From: RGIG9060 sp052173655
GTDB taxonomy: Bacteria > Spirochaetota > Spirochaetia > Treponematales > Treponemataceae
Assembly (NCBI GenBank): GCA_052173655.1
Contig: JBQMYD010000001.1
Span: 62,001 to 126,000, forward strand
Length of the DNA stretch: 64,000 nucleotides
Direction of reading: 5' to 3'
Shown here: one piece after another, positions 8,710 through 17,210 of the stretch
Layout: every line of letters starts with the position of its first letter
Numbering within the stretch: the stretch's first letter is position 1
Notes under the pieces: model-generated
The model's database searches: none
What the model saw: the letters and a program-made list of their open reading frames with translations, nothing else
What the model was told of the DNA's origin: nothing
Translations under genes and position numbers: made by a program

Positions 8710-10074
8710 ATGGAAAATTTGTTTGACAAATATATCATGTCCGTAGAAGATGCGGAGACCATTCATTATACCGGAAGAGTGAGTGCTGTCAGAGGAAGTT
8801 TGATAGAAAGTAATGGTCCTCAGTCCGTTATTGGAGAAATTTGTACTATAAAAATTCCTAATCCGGATAAAAACTCAAATGAAAAAGTTTTGACTGTTTT
8901 GGCAGAAGTTACAGGTTTATACGGAACTACCGTTCAGCTTACTTCTTATGAAGATACACGAGGAATTGAAGTCGGATGTGAAGTTGTTGCTTCCGGTTCA
9001 ATTTTGAAAGTTCCGGTAGGAAATTGTTTACTGGGAAGAGTTGTAGATTCAATAGGTAGACCGTTTGACGGAAAAGGTGATTTTATTCCGGAAGATTGGT
9101 ATCCTTCTGTTGCTCCTGCCCCTAACCCTCTTACAAGAAAACCTATAGGGCGTCGTATCTTAACCGGAATTCGTGCGATTGATTCTCTTTTGGCGGTTGG
9201 AAGGGGACAGCGACTTGGACTTTTTGCAGGTAGCGGAGTTGGAAAATCTACACTTTTGGGCATGATTGCCCGTAATACAAATGCAGATCTGAGTGTAATC
9301 TGTCTTACAGGGGAACGTGGCAGAGAAGTAAATGATTTTATTCAACGAGATTTGGGTGAAGAAGGGCTAAAAAAGGCGGTTGTTGTAGTTGCAACCGGAG
9401 ATACGAATTCCATTTGCCGTTTAAGAGCTGCGTATACGGCTACCGCCATTGCCGAATATTTTCGCGATCAGGGTAAAGATGTTGTTTTTATGATGGACAA
9501 TATGTCCAGATTTGCTCATGCACAAAGAGAAATAGGGTTAAATAACGGAGAACCGCCTGCTCAAAGAGGTTTTCCTCCCAGTGTATTTGAGATAATTCCT
9601 AAACTTTTAGAGCGTACCGGTACAAATGATAAGGGCTCGATTTCTGCATTTTACAATGTTCTTGTTGACGGTGATGATATGGATGAACCTATTACGGATA
9701 AGGTTAGAGGGACTTTGGATGGACACATAGTTCTTGATCGTAGTCTTGCTTCAAGTTTTCATTATCCTGCCATTGATGTTCTTTCCAGTATCAGTCGTCT
9801 TGCGAATAGAATCAACGGGCCTAAAACAAAAGAAGCTTGTAACGAACTTCGTAAATTGATTTCCGCCTATTCACAATCCAAGGATTTGATAGATGTAGGT
9901 GCTTATCAAAAAGGAAACAATCCTCTAACCGATAGGGCAGTTGAATTGCATGAAAGTATTGAAAATTTTTTAACACAGGATGAAATGCATAATGCATCTC
10001 TTTCTGAAACAATGAGTATGCTCGAGCAGATAACGGGAATTTCAATTCCTGCTGAAGAATATGAAGAAATTTGA
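8710..10074 (+). CDS. fliI: Flagellum-specific export ATPase FliI
   Basis: A 454-residue F1-beta-like hexameric ATPase of the flagellar type III export apparatus. Walker A is GSGVGKST (about 174-181), followed by the type III ATPase signature region CLTGERGREVNDFIQRDLG. Walker B is VVFMMDNMSRFAHAQREI. PPAQRGFPPSVFEIIPKLLERTG and DEPITDKVRGTLDGHIVLDR are conserved family blocks. Its stop overlaps the fliJ start by 14 nt, so translation is probably coupled. Confidence 0.97.
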   Translation: MENLFDKYIMSVEDAETIHYTGRVSAVRGSLIESNGPQSVIGEICTIKIPNPDKNSNEKVLTVLAEVTGLYGTTVQLTSYEDTRGIEVGCEVVASGSILKVPVGNCLLGRVVDSIGRPFDGKGDFIPEDWYPSVAPAPNPLTRKPIGRRILTGIRAIDSLLAVGRGQRLGLFAGSGVGKSTLLGMIARNTNADLSVICLTGERGREVNDFIQRDLGEEGLKKAVVVVATGDTNSICRLRAAYTATAIAEYFRDQGKDVVFMMDNMSRFAHAQREIGLNNGEPPAQRGFPPSVFEIIPKLLERTGTNDKGSISAFYNVLVDGDDMDEPITDKVRGTLDGHIVLDRSLASSFHYPAIDVLSSISRLANRINGPKTKEACNELRKLISAYSQSKDLIDVGAYQKGNNPLTDRAVELHESIENFLTQDEMHNASLSETMSMLEQITGISIPAEEYEEI

Positions 10075-10495
10075 TTTTTCTCTTGAAAAGGTTTTAAATT
10101 TACGGGAATTTGAAGAAGATCAGGCAAAAATTGAACTTGCAAAAGCTATTGCCGAAAGTGAACGTCTGCAAAATATTTTAAAAAATTTGGCAGAAGAACG
10201 AGTAAAAAATAATGAAAATCGCAGGTTTTCCTCCGATGTATTTTATTTACAAAATGTAGAAAATTATATAAAAGCAATTGATGCAAAAAAAGAAGAAACT
10301 TTGGAGCTTTTGGCAAACAATGAACTTGTTATCGAAGAAAAGCGTCTTATCGTAACTGAGGCTATGCAAAAACGAAAAGCCTTGACAAAACTAAAAGAAA
10401 AAAAATATTCAAAATACAAAAAAGATTTGCAAAAAGAAGAAGATAAAATACTTGATGAGATAAAAAATAAAGGAAGATTTCAAACTAAAAACTAG
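10061..10495 (+). CDS. fliJ: Flagellar export protein FliJ
   Basis: A 144-residue, almost wholly alpha-helical charged coiled-coil protein starting MKKFDFSLEKVLNLREFEED, typical of FliJ. In the family it inserts in the FliI hexamer like the gamma subunit of F1 and helps energise export. Identification rests on that N-terminus, length and position after fliI. It ends convergently on the RNB exoribonuclease gene: the four bases CTAG (10492-10495) supply both stop codons. Confidence 0.88.
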   Translation: MKKFDFSLEKVLNLREFEEDQAKIELAKAIAESERLQNILKNLAEERVKNNENRRFSSDVFYLQNVENYIKAIDAKKEETLELLANNELVIEEKRLIVTEAMQKRKALTKLKEKKYSKYKKDLQKEEDKILDEIKNKGRFQTKN

Positions 10496-12411
10496 ATACT
10501 TACAGGCAAAAAGCTTACTTTTAATTCATGTAAGGCGATACTGCCTATTTTTACGTTAATTTCCTGATTTAACTTATAATCTTGGTTTGTTATTTGTGTT
10601 TCAATTCCAAGTGAAGGAATGTAAAATGTCATCAGATTCCCTGTTAAGTTTATGGCAACTGCCTTTCCTGTCCATTGCGGATTTTGAATAAGATAAACGA
10701 GTTTAAAATGAAGTTCACTATAGCGGCCTGCTTTGTTGGCAGCTACAATTCCGGCATCCCCTATGCTGATTCTTTCAAGCAGTTCATCTTTTGTTATTAA
10801 AGTTTTATTTTCAAGGAAAAGTCTTAATTGCTGATGAGCAATCAGATCTACATAACGTCTTAGAGGGCTTGTTACTTGGCAATAAGTTGAAAGTCCTAAA
10901 ATGCAGTGCATACTTGGATTTACTCCGACTCTCCTGCTTTTCATGCAGCGTAAAATCTGAAATTGTCCTGCAAGCCCGGGTAAAATTGTTTTAGGTAATT
11001 CAATTTGCTCTGTAGAAATATACGGAAAAGGAATGTTATTTTTAAATGCAAATTTGCTGGCAGCTTCTCCTGCCAGCAACATCATTTCTTTTACCATATC
11101 TGTAGCACTGTTATGCAGTTCAGGCGTAATTTGTACATTTTTATTTTGATCAAAGTGAACGTCAACACGTGGAATATCAAGTTCTATAGCACCGCTTGCA
11201 AGACGTTTTTCCCGATATTTTTTTGCTATTTTAAAAAGTTCTTTAAATTCTTGAGAATCCTGCATATTATCAGCTTGAACATAGGTAAGGCGTTTTACAT
11301 TTACAATTGTTTTTAATATTTCAACGTCTTGAATGGCAGCTTTATCATCCAGTTTTATTTTAAACGAAAGGGCAAAACTTTTTTCTTTAAGTCCTAAAGC
11401 ATATTCATAAATTCCCTCGTCGCTTATCATGCGTGAAATACCTTCCGGCATGTAAAGTGTTGTGCCTCGATTTCTTGCTTCAATGTCAATTTTGCTGCCT
11501 GCTGTTACGGTTGAACACGGATCTGCAATATGAATCCAGATAAAATCGCCATCAAAACCTATTGCATCATCAGGATCATTGCTGTCTTCATTATCGATAG
11601 CGTATGCTGTACAGCCTACTTGTATGCGTTCTTCTTTTGCAGGAGGTTCCAATTTTAATTTTGAAGAATTCATCGAAAGACCAAACCGGCTTGGATAAGG
11701 ATTTTTTGTAATGTCCCAAAAGCCTGTTTCCAGCAAAAGTTTGTGAGCCTTTTCCGCGTTTTGACTTAATTCAGCTTGCTGCAAAAAACGAGATTTTTCG
11801 GTTTTTCCCAGTACAAAAGCTTCGATTTCTTGCATATATGCACTATCATCGGGAAGATTTATTTTTTTTTGCTTGAGTCTGGTTATAAATTCTTCCTGCA
11901 GCTTTGTTGCATTTTGTTTTTCATATTCTTTTTTTTCAAGTTCATCTATTTCATTTTGTGTACGAGGAACAAAATCAAGACAGTTTTCTTCTGTAGATTT
12001 AAAAAAAAACGTATTCTTAACCATGCAATAAAAAGCCCAAATAAAGTTTGTTTCAATTTTTCCTTCAGCAAGTTCAGCAAGTTCCGTTAATGAAATCTTT
12101 TCTTTTGCAGTTACAGAATCGCTAACTAACAATTCATAAATTTCTGCAATTTTGGACTTATAATTGTCTTTTATAGCACTGTTTTCTGCATTTTCAAGTG
12201 CTTTTTCAAGATTTGCAACTGATGAAGAATTTTGTGAAGCCGAAAGAAAAATAACGTCTTTTTCTCTTACTTTTTGTTCTGCATACTGTGCCGGTTTTCC
12301 TGTGGGCGATGAAGGACAGATTTGCCTTTTTATTGTATACTTATCCTGTGATGTTTGAATAATAAGTGCAAGATTTGATTTGTAAATGACAAAACTGTTG
12401 TTGTTCAGCAT
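10492..12411 (-). CDS. RNase II/RNase R family (RNB-domain) exoribonuclease
   Basis: A 639-residue 3'-5' exoribonuclease. The RNB signature is plain: DNEDSNDPDDAIGF supplies the Asp cluster that binds two metals, followed by HIADPCSTVTAGS, RGTTLYMPEGISRMIS and late-domain SPLRRYVDLIAHQQL. The N-terminal ~220 residues have no obvious cold-shock domain, and only a short region follows the RNB core (possibly an S1-like fold). I therefore leave the choice between rnb and rnr open. It is transcribed toward fliJ, divergent from dapB. There is no Shine-Dalgarno sequence before ATG 12411, and the predicted promoter lies very close to the start. Confidence 0.88.
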   Translation of the reverse strand: MLNNNSFVIYKSNLALIIQTSQDKYTIKRQICPSSPTGKPAQYAEQKVREKDVIFLSASQNSSSVANLEKALENAENSAIKDNYKSKIAEIYELLVSDSVTAKEKISLTELAELAEGKIETNFIWAFYCMVKNTFFFKSTEENCLDFVPRTQNEIDELEKKEYEKQNATKLQEEFITRLKQKKINLPDDSAYMQEIEAFVLGKTEKSRFLQQAELSQNAEKAHKLLLETGFWDITKNPYPSRFGLSMNSSKLKLEPPAKEERIQVGCTAYAIDNEDSNDPDDAIGFDGDFIWIHIADPCSTVTAGSKIDIEARNRGTTLYMPEGISRMISDEGIYEYALGLKEKSFALSFKIKLDDKAAIQDVEILKTIVNVKRLTYVQADNMQDSQEFKELFKIAKKYREKRLASGAIELDIPRVDVHFDQNKNVQITPELHNSATDMVKEMMLLAGEAASKFAFKNNIPFPYISTEQIELPKTILPGLAGQFQILRCMKSRRVGVNPSMHCILGLSTYCQVTSPLRRYVDLIAHQQLRLFLENKTLITKDELLERISIGDAGIVAANKAGRYSELHFKLVYLIQNPQWTGKAVAINLTGNLMTFYIPSLGIETQITNQDYKLNQEINVKIGSIALHELKVSFLPVSI

Positions 12412-12416
12412 GTCTT

Positions 12417-12446
12417 AGTTTAAGGTAAAAAAGGTGATGTAGTCAA
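12417..12446 (-). promoter_or_regulatory. Candidate promoter giving a near-leaderless RNB mRNA
   Basis: Reading the minus strand, TTGACT (12446-12441), 18 nt, then TAAACT (12422-12417). Only 5 nt separate the -10 from ATG 12411, so the transcript should start at or next to the A of ATG. Matches are 5/6 and 4/6. Confidence 0.5.
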
Positions 12447-12448
12447 TG

Positions 12449-12477
12449 TTTTCAAAAAAAAGATATTAGGGTATAAT
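12449..12477 (+). promoter_or_regulatory. dapB: Candidate sigma-70 promoter for dapB
   Basis: TTTTCA (12449-12454), 17 nt, TATAAT (12472-12477). The dapB start is 40 nt downstream with AAGAGGTAG as ribosome-binding site. Its -35 is only 2 nt from the -35 of the divergent RNB promoter, so polymerase binding at the two could compete. Confidence 0.55.
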
Positions 12478-12517
12478 TTAAAAGTCTATACATATAAAGA
12501 AGAAGAGGTAGTCGCTT

Positions 12518-13300
12518 ATGAAAATAGCAATTGTCGGCTTGGGAAAAATGGGAAAAATGATATGCAATAGTGCCGAAAATCGAGGGCATGAAATTTTTTC
12601 AATTGACAGCTTTAATAAATCAGCAGATGCAATCGTTACAAGCTCCGATCAAATGATTGAAGCAATTAAAAACAGCAAAGCAGATATAGCTATTGAATTT
12701 ACTCATCCTTCCAGTGTTATTTCAAATATTAACTCGATTCTTTCCTGTGGAATTCCAATGGTGGTAGGAACAACAGGTTGGTATGAGCATATGAATGAAG
12801 TTGAAAAACTTGTAAAAACTACAAAAAATAATCTTTTTTGGGCAGGCAATTTTTCTATCGGTGTAAATATGTTTTATAGAATTGTTGAGCAAGCCTCAAA
12901 ATTAATGGCAGAGTACAGTGAATATGATGTTGCAGTTTGGGAAGCTCATCATAATCAAAAATCGGACAGTCCGAGCGGTACTGCAATTGAAATTGCAAAA
13001 CGTATTATGGCAAACAATTTATCAAAAACTCAGATAGTTGATGAACCCTTTAGGACAAAGCCGGAACCTTGCCAGCTTCATGTTTCAAGTACACGAGTCG
13101 GTTCTGTTGCAGGAATACACAAAGTTTTTTTTGATTCTCCTGTAGATACAATTGAACTTACGCATACTGCACATAGCAGGGAGGGATTTGCTTTTGGTGC
13201 TGTCAGAGCTGCAGAGTGGCTTCTTGAAGGACTTTCCAACGGAAGATTAAAGAAATCTGAGATTTTTACGATGGATGATTTTTTTTCTTTGCAAAAATAA
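12518..13300 (+). CDS. dapB: 4-hydroxy-tetrahydrodipicolinate reductase DapB
   Basis: A 260-residue NAD(P)H-dependent enzyme of the lysine/diaminopimelate pathway. The Rossmann loop is IAVGLGKMG-like (VGLGKMGKM at residues 6-14). VGTTGW and WAGNFSIGVNMF are family blocks. The catalytic signature is WEAHHNQKSDSPSGTA, with the double histidine and the PSGTA substrate loop. The substrate-facing tail is HTAHSREGFAFGAVRAAEWL. It is followed 6 nt later by miaA. Presence of this step shows that diaminopimelate or lysine precursors can be made. Confidence 0.95.
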   Translation: MKIAIVGLGKMGKMICNSAENRGHEIFSIDSFNKSADAIVTSSDQMIEAIKNSKADIAIEFTHPSSVISNINSILSCGIPMVVGTTGWYEHMNEVEKLVKTTKNNLFWAGNFSIGVNMFYRIVEQASKLMAEYSEYDVAVWEAHHNQKSDSPSGTAIEIAKRIMANNLSKTQIVDEPFRTKPEPCQLHVSSTRVGSVAGIHKVFFDSPVDTIELTHTAHSREGFAFGAVRAAEWLLEGLSNGRLKKSEIFTMDDFFSLQK

Positions 13301-13306
13301 AAAACC

Positions 13307-14356
13307 ATGAATTTAAAAAGTTATGTAAGTAAAAACGGAAAATTCAACTGCATCATTCTTTTAGGTCCTACCGCTTGCGGAAAAACGGCACTTGGAGTAA
13401 GAATTGCGGACATGTTTTGTAAATCAGGAATAAAAGCTCACATAGTAAGTGCAGATTCAAGGCAAGTTTACAAGGGTTTGGATATAGGTAGCGGAAAAGA
13501 TCTTAGTGAATTTGTTTTGGATAAGGGAACTGATCTTGAGCGGAAAATTGAATATCATCTAATAGATATTGTTGATGTAAAAGAAGAATACAATGTTTAC
13601 CGCTATCAAAATGATTTTTATAAAGTTTTTAACGAGTTACAAACAAAACAGATTTTACCTATAGTTGTAGGCGGAACGGGTATGTATTTGGATTCTATCG
13701 TTCGCTCTTACAAAATGGGGCAGGTTGGAACAAACATTTGTTTAAGACAAAAACTTCAGGGAAAAAACATTGAGCAGTTGACTCAAATACTTTTTGAATT
13801 AAAGCAAAAAAACGGAAGACAAATTCATAACACTACCGATACTTTGGAACATCACAGACTCTTGCGTGCAATCGAAATTGAAACCTGGAATGCAGAACAT
13901 AATACTTCATTTGATTTTGAAGATGATATTCATGCTTGCACAGTTGAGCCTTATAAAACCGAAACGGACAGATCCTGTTTTGTTCGACCGTTAATTTTGG
14001 GAACGACATTTGATCGTAGCGTTGTAAGACAGAGAGTAACTGAACGCCTAAAGCAAAGACTTGAGCAGGGAATGATGGACGAGGTAAAACGAATTCATGA
14101 CAGCGGAATTTCTTGGGAACGTCTTGAACGCCTTGGACTTGAATATAAGTTTGTTTCTCAGTATTTTGAAGGAAAAATAACAAATGAACAGCTTTTTTCA
14201 GGTCTTAATACGGCAATTCATCAATTTGCAAAGAGGCAGGAAACTTGGTTTAGGGGTATGGAACGTAAGGGGGTAAAAATAATTTGGTTGCCTAAAAACG
14301 ATTCACGTTTTGATTTTGCAATAAAAGTTATCAGTGAAAATTTGGAATATTTATGA
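13307..14356 (+). CDS. miaA: tRNA dimethylallyltransferase MiaA
   Basis: A 349-residue enzyme that transfers a dimethylallyl group to N6 of A37 in tRNAs reading UNN codons. P-loop GPTACGKT is at about residues 20-27, then VSADSRQVYKGLDIGSGK, YHLIDIV, VVGGTGMYLDSIV and a C-terminal RQETWFRG-type RNA-contact motif. No good ribosome-binding site precedes ATG 13307, so it may depend on read-through from dapB, which ends 6 nt upstream. Its stop overlaps the next start as ATGA. Confidence 0.94.
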   Translation: MNLKSYVSKNGKFNCIILLGPTACGKTALGVRIADMFCKSGIKAHIVSADSRQVYKGLDIGSGKDLSEFVLDKGTDLERKIEYHLIDIVDVKEEYNVYRYQNDFYKVFNELQTKQILPIVVGGTGMYLDSIVRSYKMGQVGTNICLRQKLQGKNIEQLTQILFELKQKNGRQIHNTTDTLEHHRLLRAIEIETWNAEHNTSFDFEDDIHACTVEPYKTETDRSCFVRPLILGTTFDRSVVRQRVTERLKQRLEQGMMDEVKRIHDSGISWERLERLGLEYKFVSQYFEGKITNEQLFSGLNTAIHQFAKRQETWFRGMERKGVKIIWLPKNDSRFDFAIKVISENLEYL

Positions 14357-15543
14357 AAAACACTTTGGATAAATATCTGAGAACAAAGTCAATTTATTGT
14401 TCAAAAAATTTTCAATCATCGTTTTCGATAGCTGTTTGTATTCCGGCATACAATGAATATCCTACCATTATAAAAACCCTACAAAGTCTTGCTGTTTCGT
14501 GTGCAGTTTGCAAAGTAAAAGTTCATGTTGTTATTTGTATAAACGACAGAGAGTCTACAACAATAGAAGTAAAACAAAATAATCAATATTGTATACAAAT
14601 GCTAAAAAGAATTGCTGAAAATGAGTTTTTTATAGATGAAAATTCAATTTCAGGAATAAAAATTACGGTTTTGGATTATACAAAAAAAGAAAAACAGTTT
14701 ACCGGTGAACAAGGGGTAGGAATGGCAAGAAAAATAGCTATGGATTATGCCCTGTCTTGTGGAGCAAAAGTTATTGCAAGTTTGGATGCAGACACCCTTG
14801 TAAGCCAAGATTATTGCGGTGAACTAAAAAAATTTTTAGACAAAAAACTCGATTTTGCTACAATGGATTTTGCACATCAACAAGCCTCCTCTTCCCAATT
14901 GCAGGAAGCAATCGATGCTTATGAATTTTGGATGAAAGATCATTTTCTTCAATTAAGAAAAACCGGAACTCCATTTTACCACATGGCATTAGGTTGTATA
15001 ATAGTTGTAAGCGATAAAATGTATGCCCAAATCGGAGGAATGAAAAATAGGCTTGCAGGAGAAGATTTTTATTTTATACAGGAAGCCATAAAAATTATGC
15101 TTACCAGAACAACGGAATACGATCTTGGTAAAAACTTTCAGAATATTGTTCCATATCTAAACTGTCAAGTTTACCCTCAAGCACGCATCAGCGACAGAGT
15201 GCTTTTTGGTACAGGAAAAACTCTTGAAAAAATAAATTCAGGCAACAAAAAGATACGCTTTTACAAAGAAAGTTCTTACGAAACGATAAAAAATTTTATT
15301 TCTTTTTTTTATTCACAAAATGACGGCAACGGCAATATGCTTAAGTTTCCTCAAAAAGTTTTGGAATCCTCCTGCGATTTAAACCCGAAACTCGTAGAAT
15401 TTTTAATTAACGATTCTTTTTTTTCAAACTGGGACTTAATCATAAAAAACAACAAAAACAATCCTCTAAAGAACGCCGTGAGTTTTCATTGTAAATTTGA
15501 CGGATTAAAAATCATCCGTACAATACATTTTTTGGAAAATTAG
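14353..15543 (+). CDS. Family 2-type glycosyltransferase-like protein
   Basis: A 396-residue protein with a GT-A fold N-terminus: AVCIPAYNEYPTIIKTLQSL (about 27-46) is the nucleotide-sugar binding start and ASLDADTLVSQDYC (about 142-155) supplies the DxD. AGEDFYFIQEAIK resembles the acceptor-side ED motif. No transmembrane segment is evident, so the acceptor is unknown; a cell-surface glycan is plausible but unproven. It overlaps miaA by 4 nt (ATGA) and so is probably co-expressed with dapB-miaA. Its stop overlaps that of the small convergent gene. Confidence 0.7.
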   Translation: MKNTLDKYLRTKSIYCSKNFQSSFSIAVCIPAYNEYPTIIKTLQSLAVSCAVCKVKVHVVICINDRESTTIEVKQNNQYCIQMLKRIAENEFFIDENSISGIKITVLDYTKKEKQFTGEQGVGMARKIAMDYALSCGAKVIASLDADTLVSQDYCGELKKFLDKKLDFATMDFAHQQASSSQLQEAIDAYEFWMKDHFLQLRKTGTPFYHMALGCIIVVSDKMYAQIGGMKNRLAGEDFYFIQEAIKIMLTRTTEYDLGKNFQNIVPYLNCQVYPQARISDRVLFGTGKTLEKINSGNKKIRFYKESSYETIKNFISFFYSQNDGNGNMLKFPQKVLESSCDLNPKLVEFLINDSFFSNWDLIIKNNKNNPLKNAVSFHCKFDGLKIIRTIHFLEN

Positions 15544-15758
15544 CAAGCTGCAACACAAACACTTGTATCTTCAATCTCGCTGATGTAACCTGTACGCAGG
15601 CAACTTTCAAACAATTCCTTTGTTAAAAAATCTGTGGTAATTTCTTCATAACCGTCTTTATCACGAATTATTTTTATACAATATCCGCTTTCATTTTCAC
15701 TAAGAACTTCCATGTAATCCAAATTCTGTGAATGACTTTTCAAACTATAATATTTCAT
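15540..15758 (-). CDS. Small protein of unknown function with cysteine C-terminus
   Basis: I do not recognise this 72-residue protein. ATG 15758 is chosen because a strong AGGGAGG lies just upstream; an earlier in-frame codon at 15779 has no such support. It starts MKYYSLKSHSQNL, is mostly charged and beta-like (GYCIKIIRDKDGYEEITTDF), and ends SVCVAAC with two cysteines in the last five residues. There is no signal peptide or lipobox. Its last bases overlap the stop of the convergent glycosyltransferase. A metal-binding or regulatory role is possible but unsupported. Confidence 0.6.
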   Translation of the reverse strand: MKYYSLKSHSQNLDYMEVLSENESGYCIKIIRDKDGYEEITTDFLTKELFESCLRTGYISEIEDTSVCVAAC

Positions 15759-15836
15759 ATTTTGCCTCCCTAAAAGCACTTGATATTTATATTTCGGTAA
15801 ATTAAAAATTAAGTTTAGGAAAATTTCAAACTATGT

Positions 15837-15842
15837 TATAAT
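15837..15842 (+). promoter_or_regulatory. -10 element predicting a leaderless tatD mRNA
   Basis: A perfect TATAAT ends 7 nt before ATG 15850, and no Shine-Dalgarno sequence precedes that ATG. The -35 is weak (TTTAGG at 15814-15819, 17-nt spacer). Confidence 0.5.
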
Positions 15843-15849
15843 CAGTACA

Positions 15850-16689
15850 ATGATTTACGTAGATTGCCATCTGCATTTAACTCCGGAATCTTCTTTTATG
15901 GAAGAAAGCCTCTTAGCCTCTTGCCCGCCCGGAAAGTCATGTTCCGGCCTTTACCCCGGATATTTATTTTGCCCAAGTTGTCATTCTCTTGATGAAATAA
16001 AAATTCTTAACAAAAATTTGCTTGCTAACGGAAATTTTAAAGATAAACCTGTTAGGTTTTCATTCGGTTCTTATCCTCAAAATCCTGATATGCAGATTGT
16101 TGCACAATTGGAAAAGATTTTAAGGACTTGTAAAAAATCATGCAATTATGAAAGTAATTTTGAATCTTTTTCAAAAATATGTGCGGTAGGAGAATGCGGT
16201 TTTGATCTTTTTGATACTCAGCTAAAACAAAGCATTGATTTACAAAGACAGGTTTTTGAAAGTCAACTGGAATTGGCGTTGCAGTATGATTTGCCCATTG
16301 TTATTCACTGTAGAAAAGCAATGCACTTAATTTTTGAATATGTTTTGCAATTGAAAAAATTACCGGCAGTTTTATTTCACTCTTTTAGCGGCTCTTATAC
16401 CGAAGCTCAAAGTCTTATAAATAAAGGGATAAATGTTTTTTATAGTTTCGGAAAATCAATTTTAAACTATAAAAGCGGTGGTCATAAAAATGCTTTAGAA
16501 TGTGCGTTAAAACTGCCGGCACAGGTTTTACTTACCGAAACCGATAGCCCTTACCGGCTTACGTGCAAAGACATAAAAAATGTTTTTGAATCCCTTTGTG
16601 AATTACGGAATATTTCTGAAAAAGAATATGAAAAATTTTCAATTCAATTGGCAAAAAACTTTGATAATTTATTCTGTAAAAAAACTTGA
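15850..16689 (+). CDS. TatD family metal-dependent hydrolase
   Basis: A 279-residue TIM-barrel hydrolase of the TatD/YcfH DNase family. Metal ligands are visible: YVDCHLHL at residues 3-10, VGECGFDLF for the bridging Glu, VIHCRKA, LFHSFSGSYTEA and the late LTETDSPY Asp. Members act as 3'-5' DNases or D-aminoacyl hydrolases; the substrate here is unknown. Residues 18-50 contain an unusual extra loop with four cysteines (PPGKSC, LFCPSCHS), not typical of the family. The -10 hexamer directly before the start suggests leaderless translation. Confidence 0.88.
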   Translation: MIYVDCHLHLTPESSFMEESLLASCPPGKSCSGLYPGYLFCPSCHSLDEIKILNKNLLANGNFKDKPVRFSFGSYPQNPDMQIVAQLEKILRTCKKSCNYESNFESFSKICAVGECGFDLFDTQLKQSIDLQRQVFESQLELALQYDLPIVIHCRKAMHLIFEYVLQLKKLPAVLFHSFSGSYTEAQSLINKGINVFYSFGKSILNYKSGGHKNALECALKLPAQVLLTETDSPYRLTCKDIKNVFESLCELRNISEKEYEKFSIQLAKNFDNLFCKKT

Positions 16690-16713
16690 CAAACATATCG
16701 TATGTTGTATACT
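16686..16713 (+). promoter_or_regulatory. Strong sigma-70 promoter for the small lipoprotein
   Basis: TTGACA (16686-16691) is a perfect -35. A 16-nt spacer leads to TATACT (16708-16713), with TG immediately before the -10. The lipoprotein start is 48 nt downstream with GGAGG. It begins inside the final codons of tatD. Confidence 0.75.
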
Positions 16714-16761
16714 TACAGTGTGTGGCTGTGTGCCCTATATTTTATTGTGGAGGATAAAAAT

Positions 16762-17175
16762 ATGAAGAAAAAATTATTGGTAATTGCACTGATTTGTGCA
16801 CTTGTTTTTTCTCTGTCAGGTTGTTTAATGACAACTGCATTAAAAACTGCAAAAATAGTAAAAGATTACACGGATAATTTCTCTGTAAGTGCTACATACA
16901 ATAGTGTTACAGAAAAAGTAACGGTATCTTGGACAGGTTTTAATTCGTCAAAAGAAGTAACTCTTAAAGGTTACAAGCTTGTTTATGAATGCGGACTTAA
17001 ATCCGATACCAAGGATGTTTCAGAAAATACGACAACATTGTTTGTTGATGTAAGTGGAGCCGGTGTTGATACTTTTAAAGTAACAGTTGTTCCTATCATT
17101 TCTCTAAGTGTTTTAGGACAGAATGTGGATGATATACCTCTTCCTCCAAAAGAAGCAACTTGCTCTATTCGTTAA
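16762..17175 (+). CDS. Small lipoprotein with a fibronectin III-like domain
   Basis: A 137-residue exported protein. The signal MKKKLLVIALICALVFSLSG precedes cysteine 21, giving the lipobox LSGC, so lipidation by Lgt and cleavage by LspA are expected. The mature part is beta-rich (VSATYNSVTEKVTVSWTGF, LKGYKLVYEC, TTTLFVDVSG, FKVTVVPI), in the pattern of one fibronectin type III/Ig-like domain. ATG 16762 is preceded by GGAGG. It is monocistronic between a strong promoter and a strong terminator, suggesting high expression. Function and leaflet are unknown. Confidence 0.8.
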   Translation: MKKKLLVIALICALVFSLSGCLMTTALKTAKIVKDYTDNFSVSATYNSVTEKVTVSWTGFNSSKEVTLKGYKLVYECGLKSDTKDVSENTTTLFVDVSGAGVDTFKVTVVPIISLSVLGQNVDDIPLPPKEATCSIR

Positions 17176-17210
17176 TTATAGATAACTTATCTATTTTTAT
17201 CAAAATAAAG

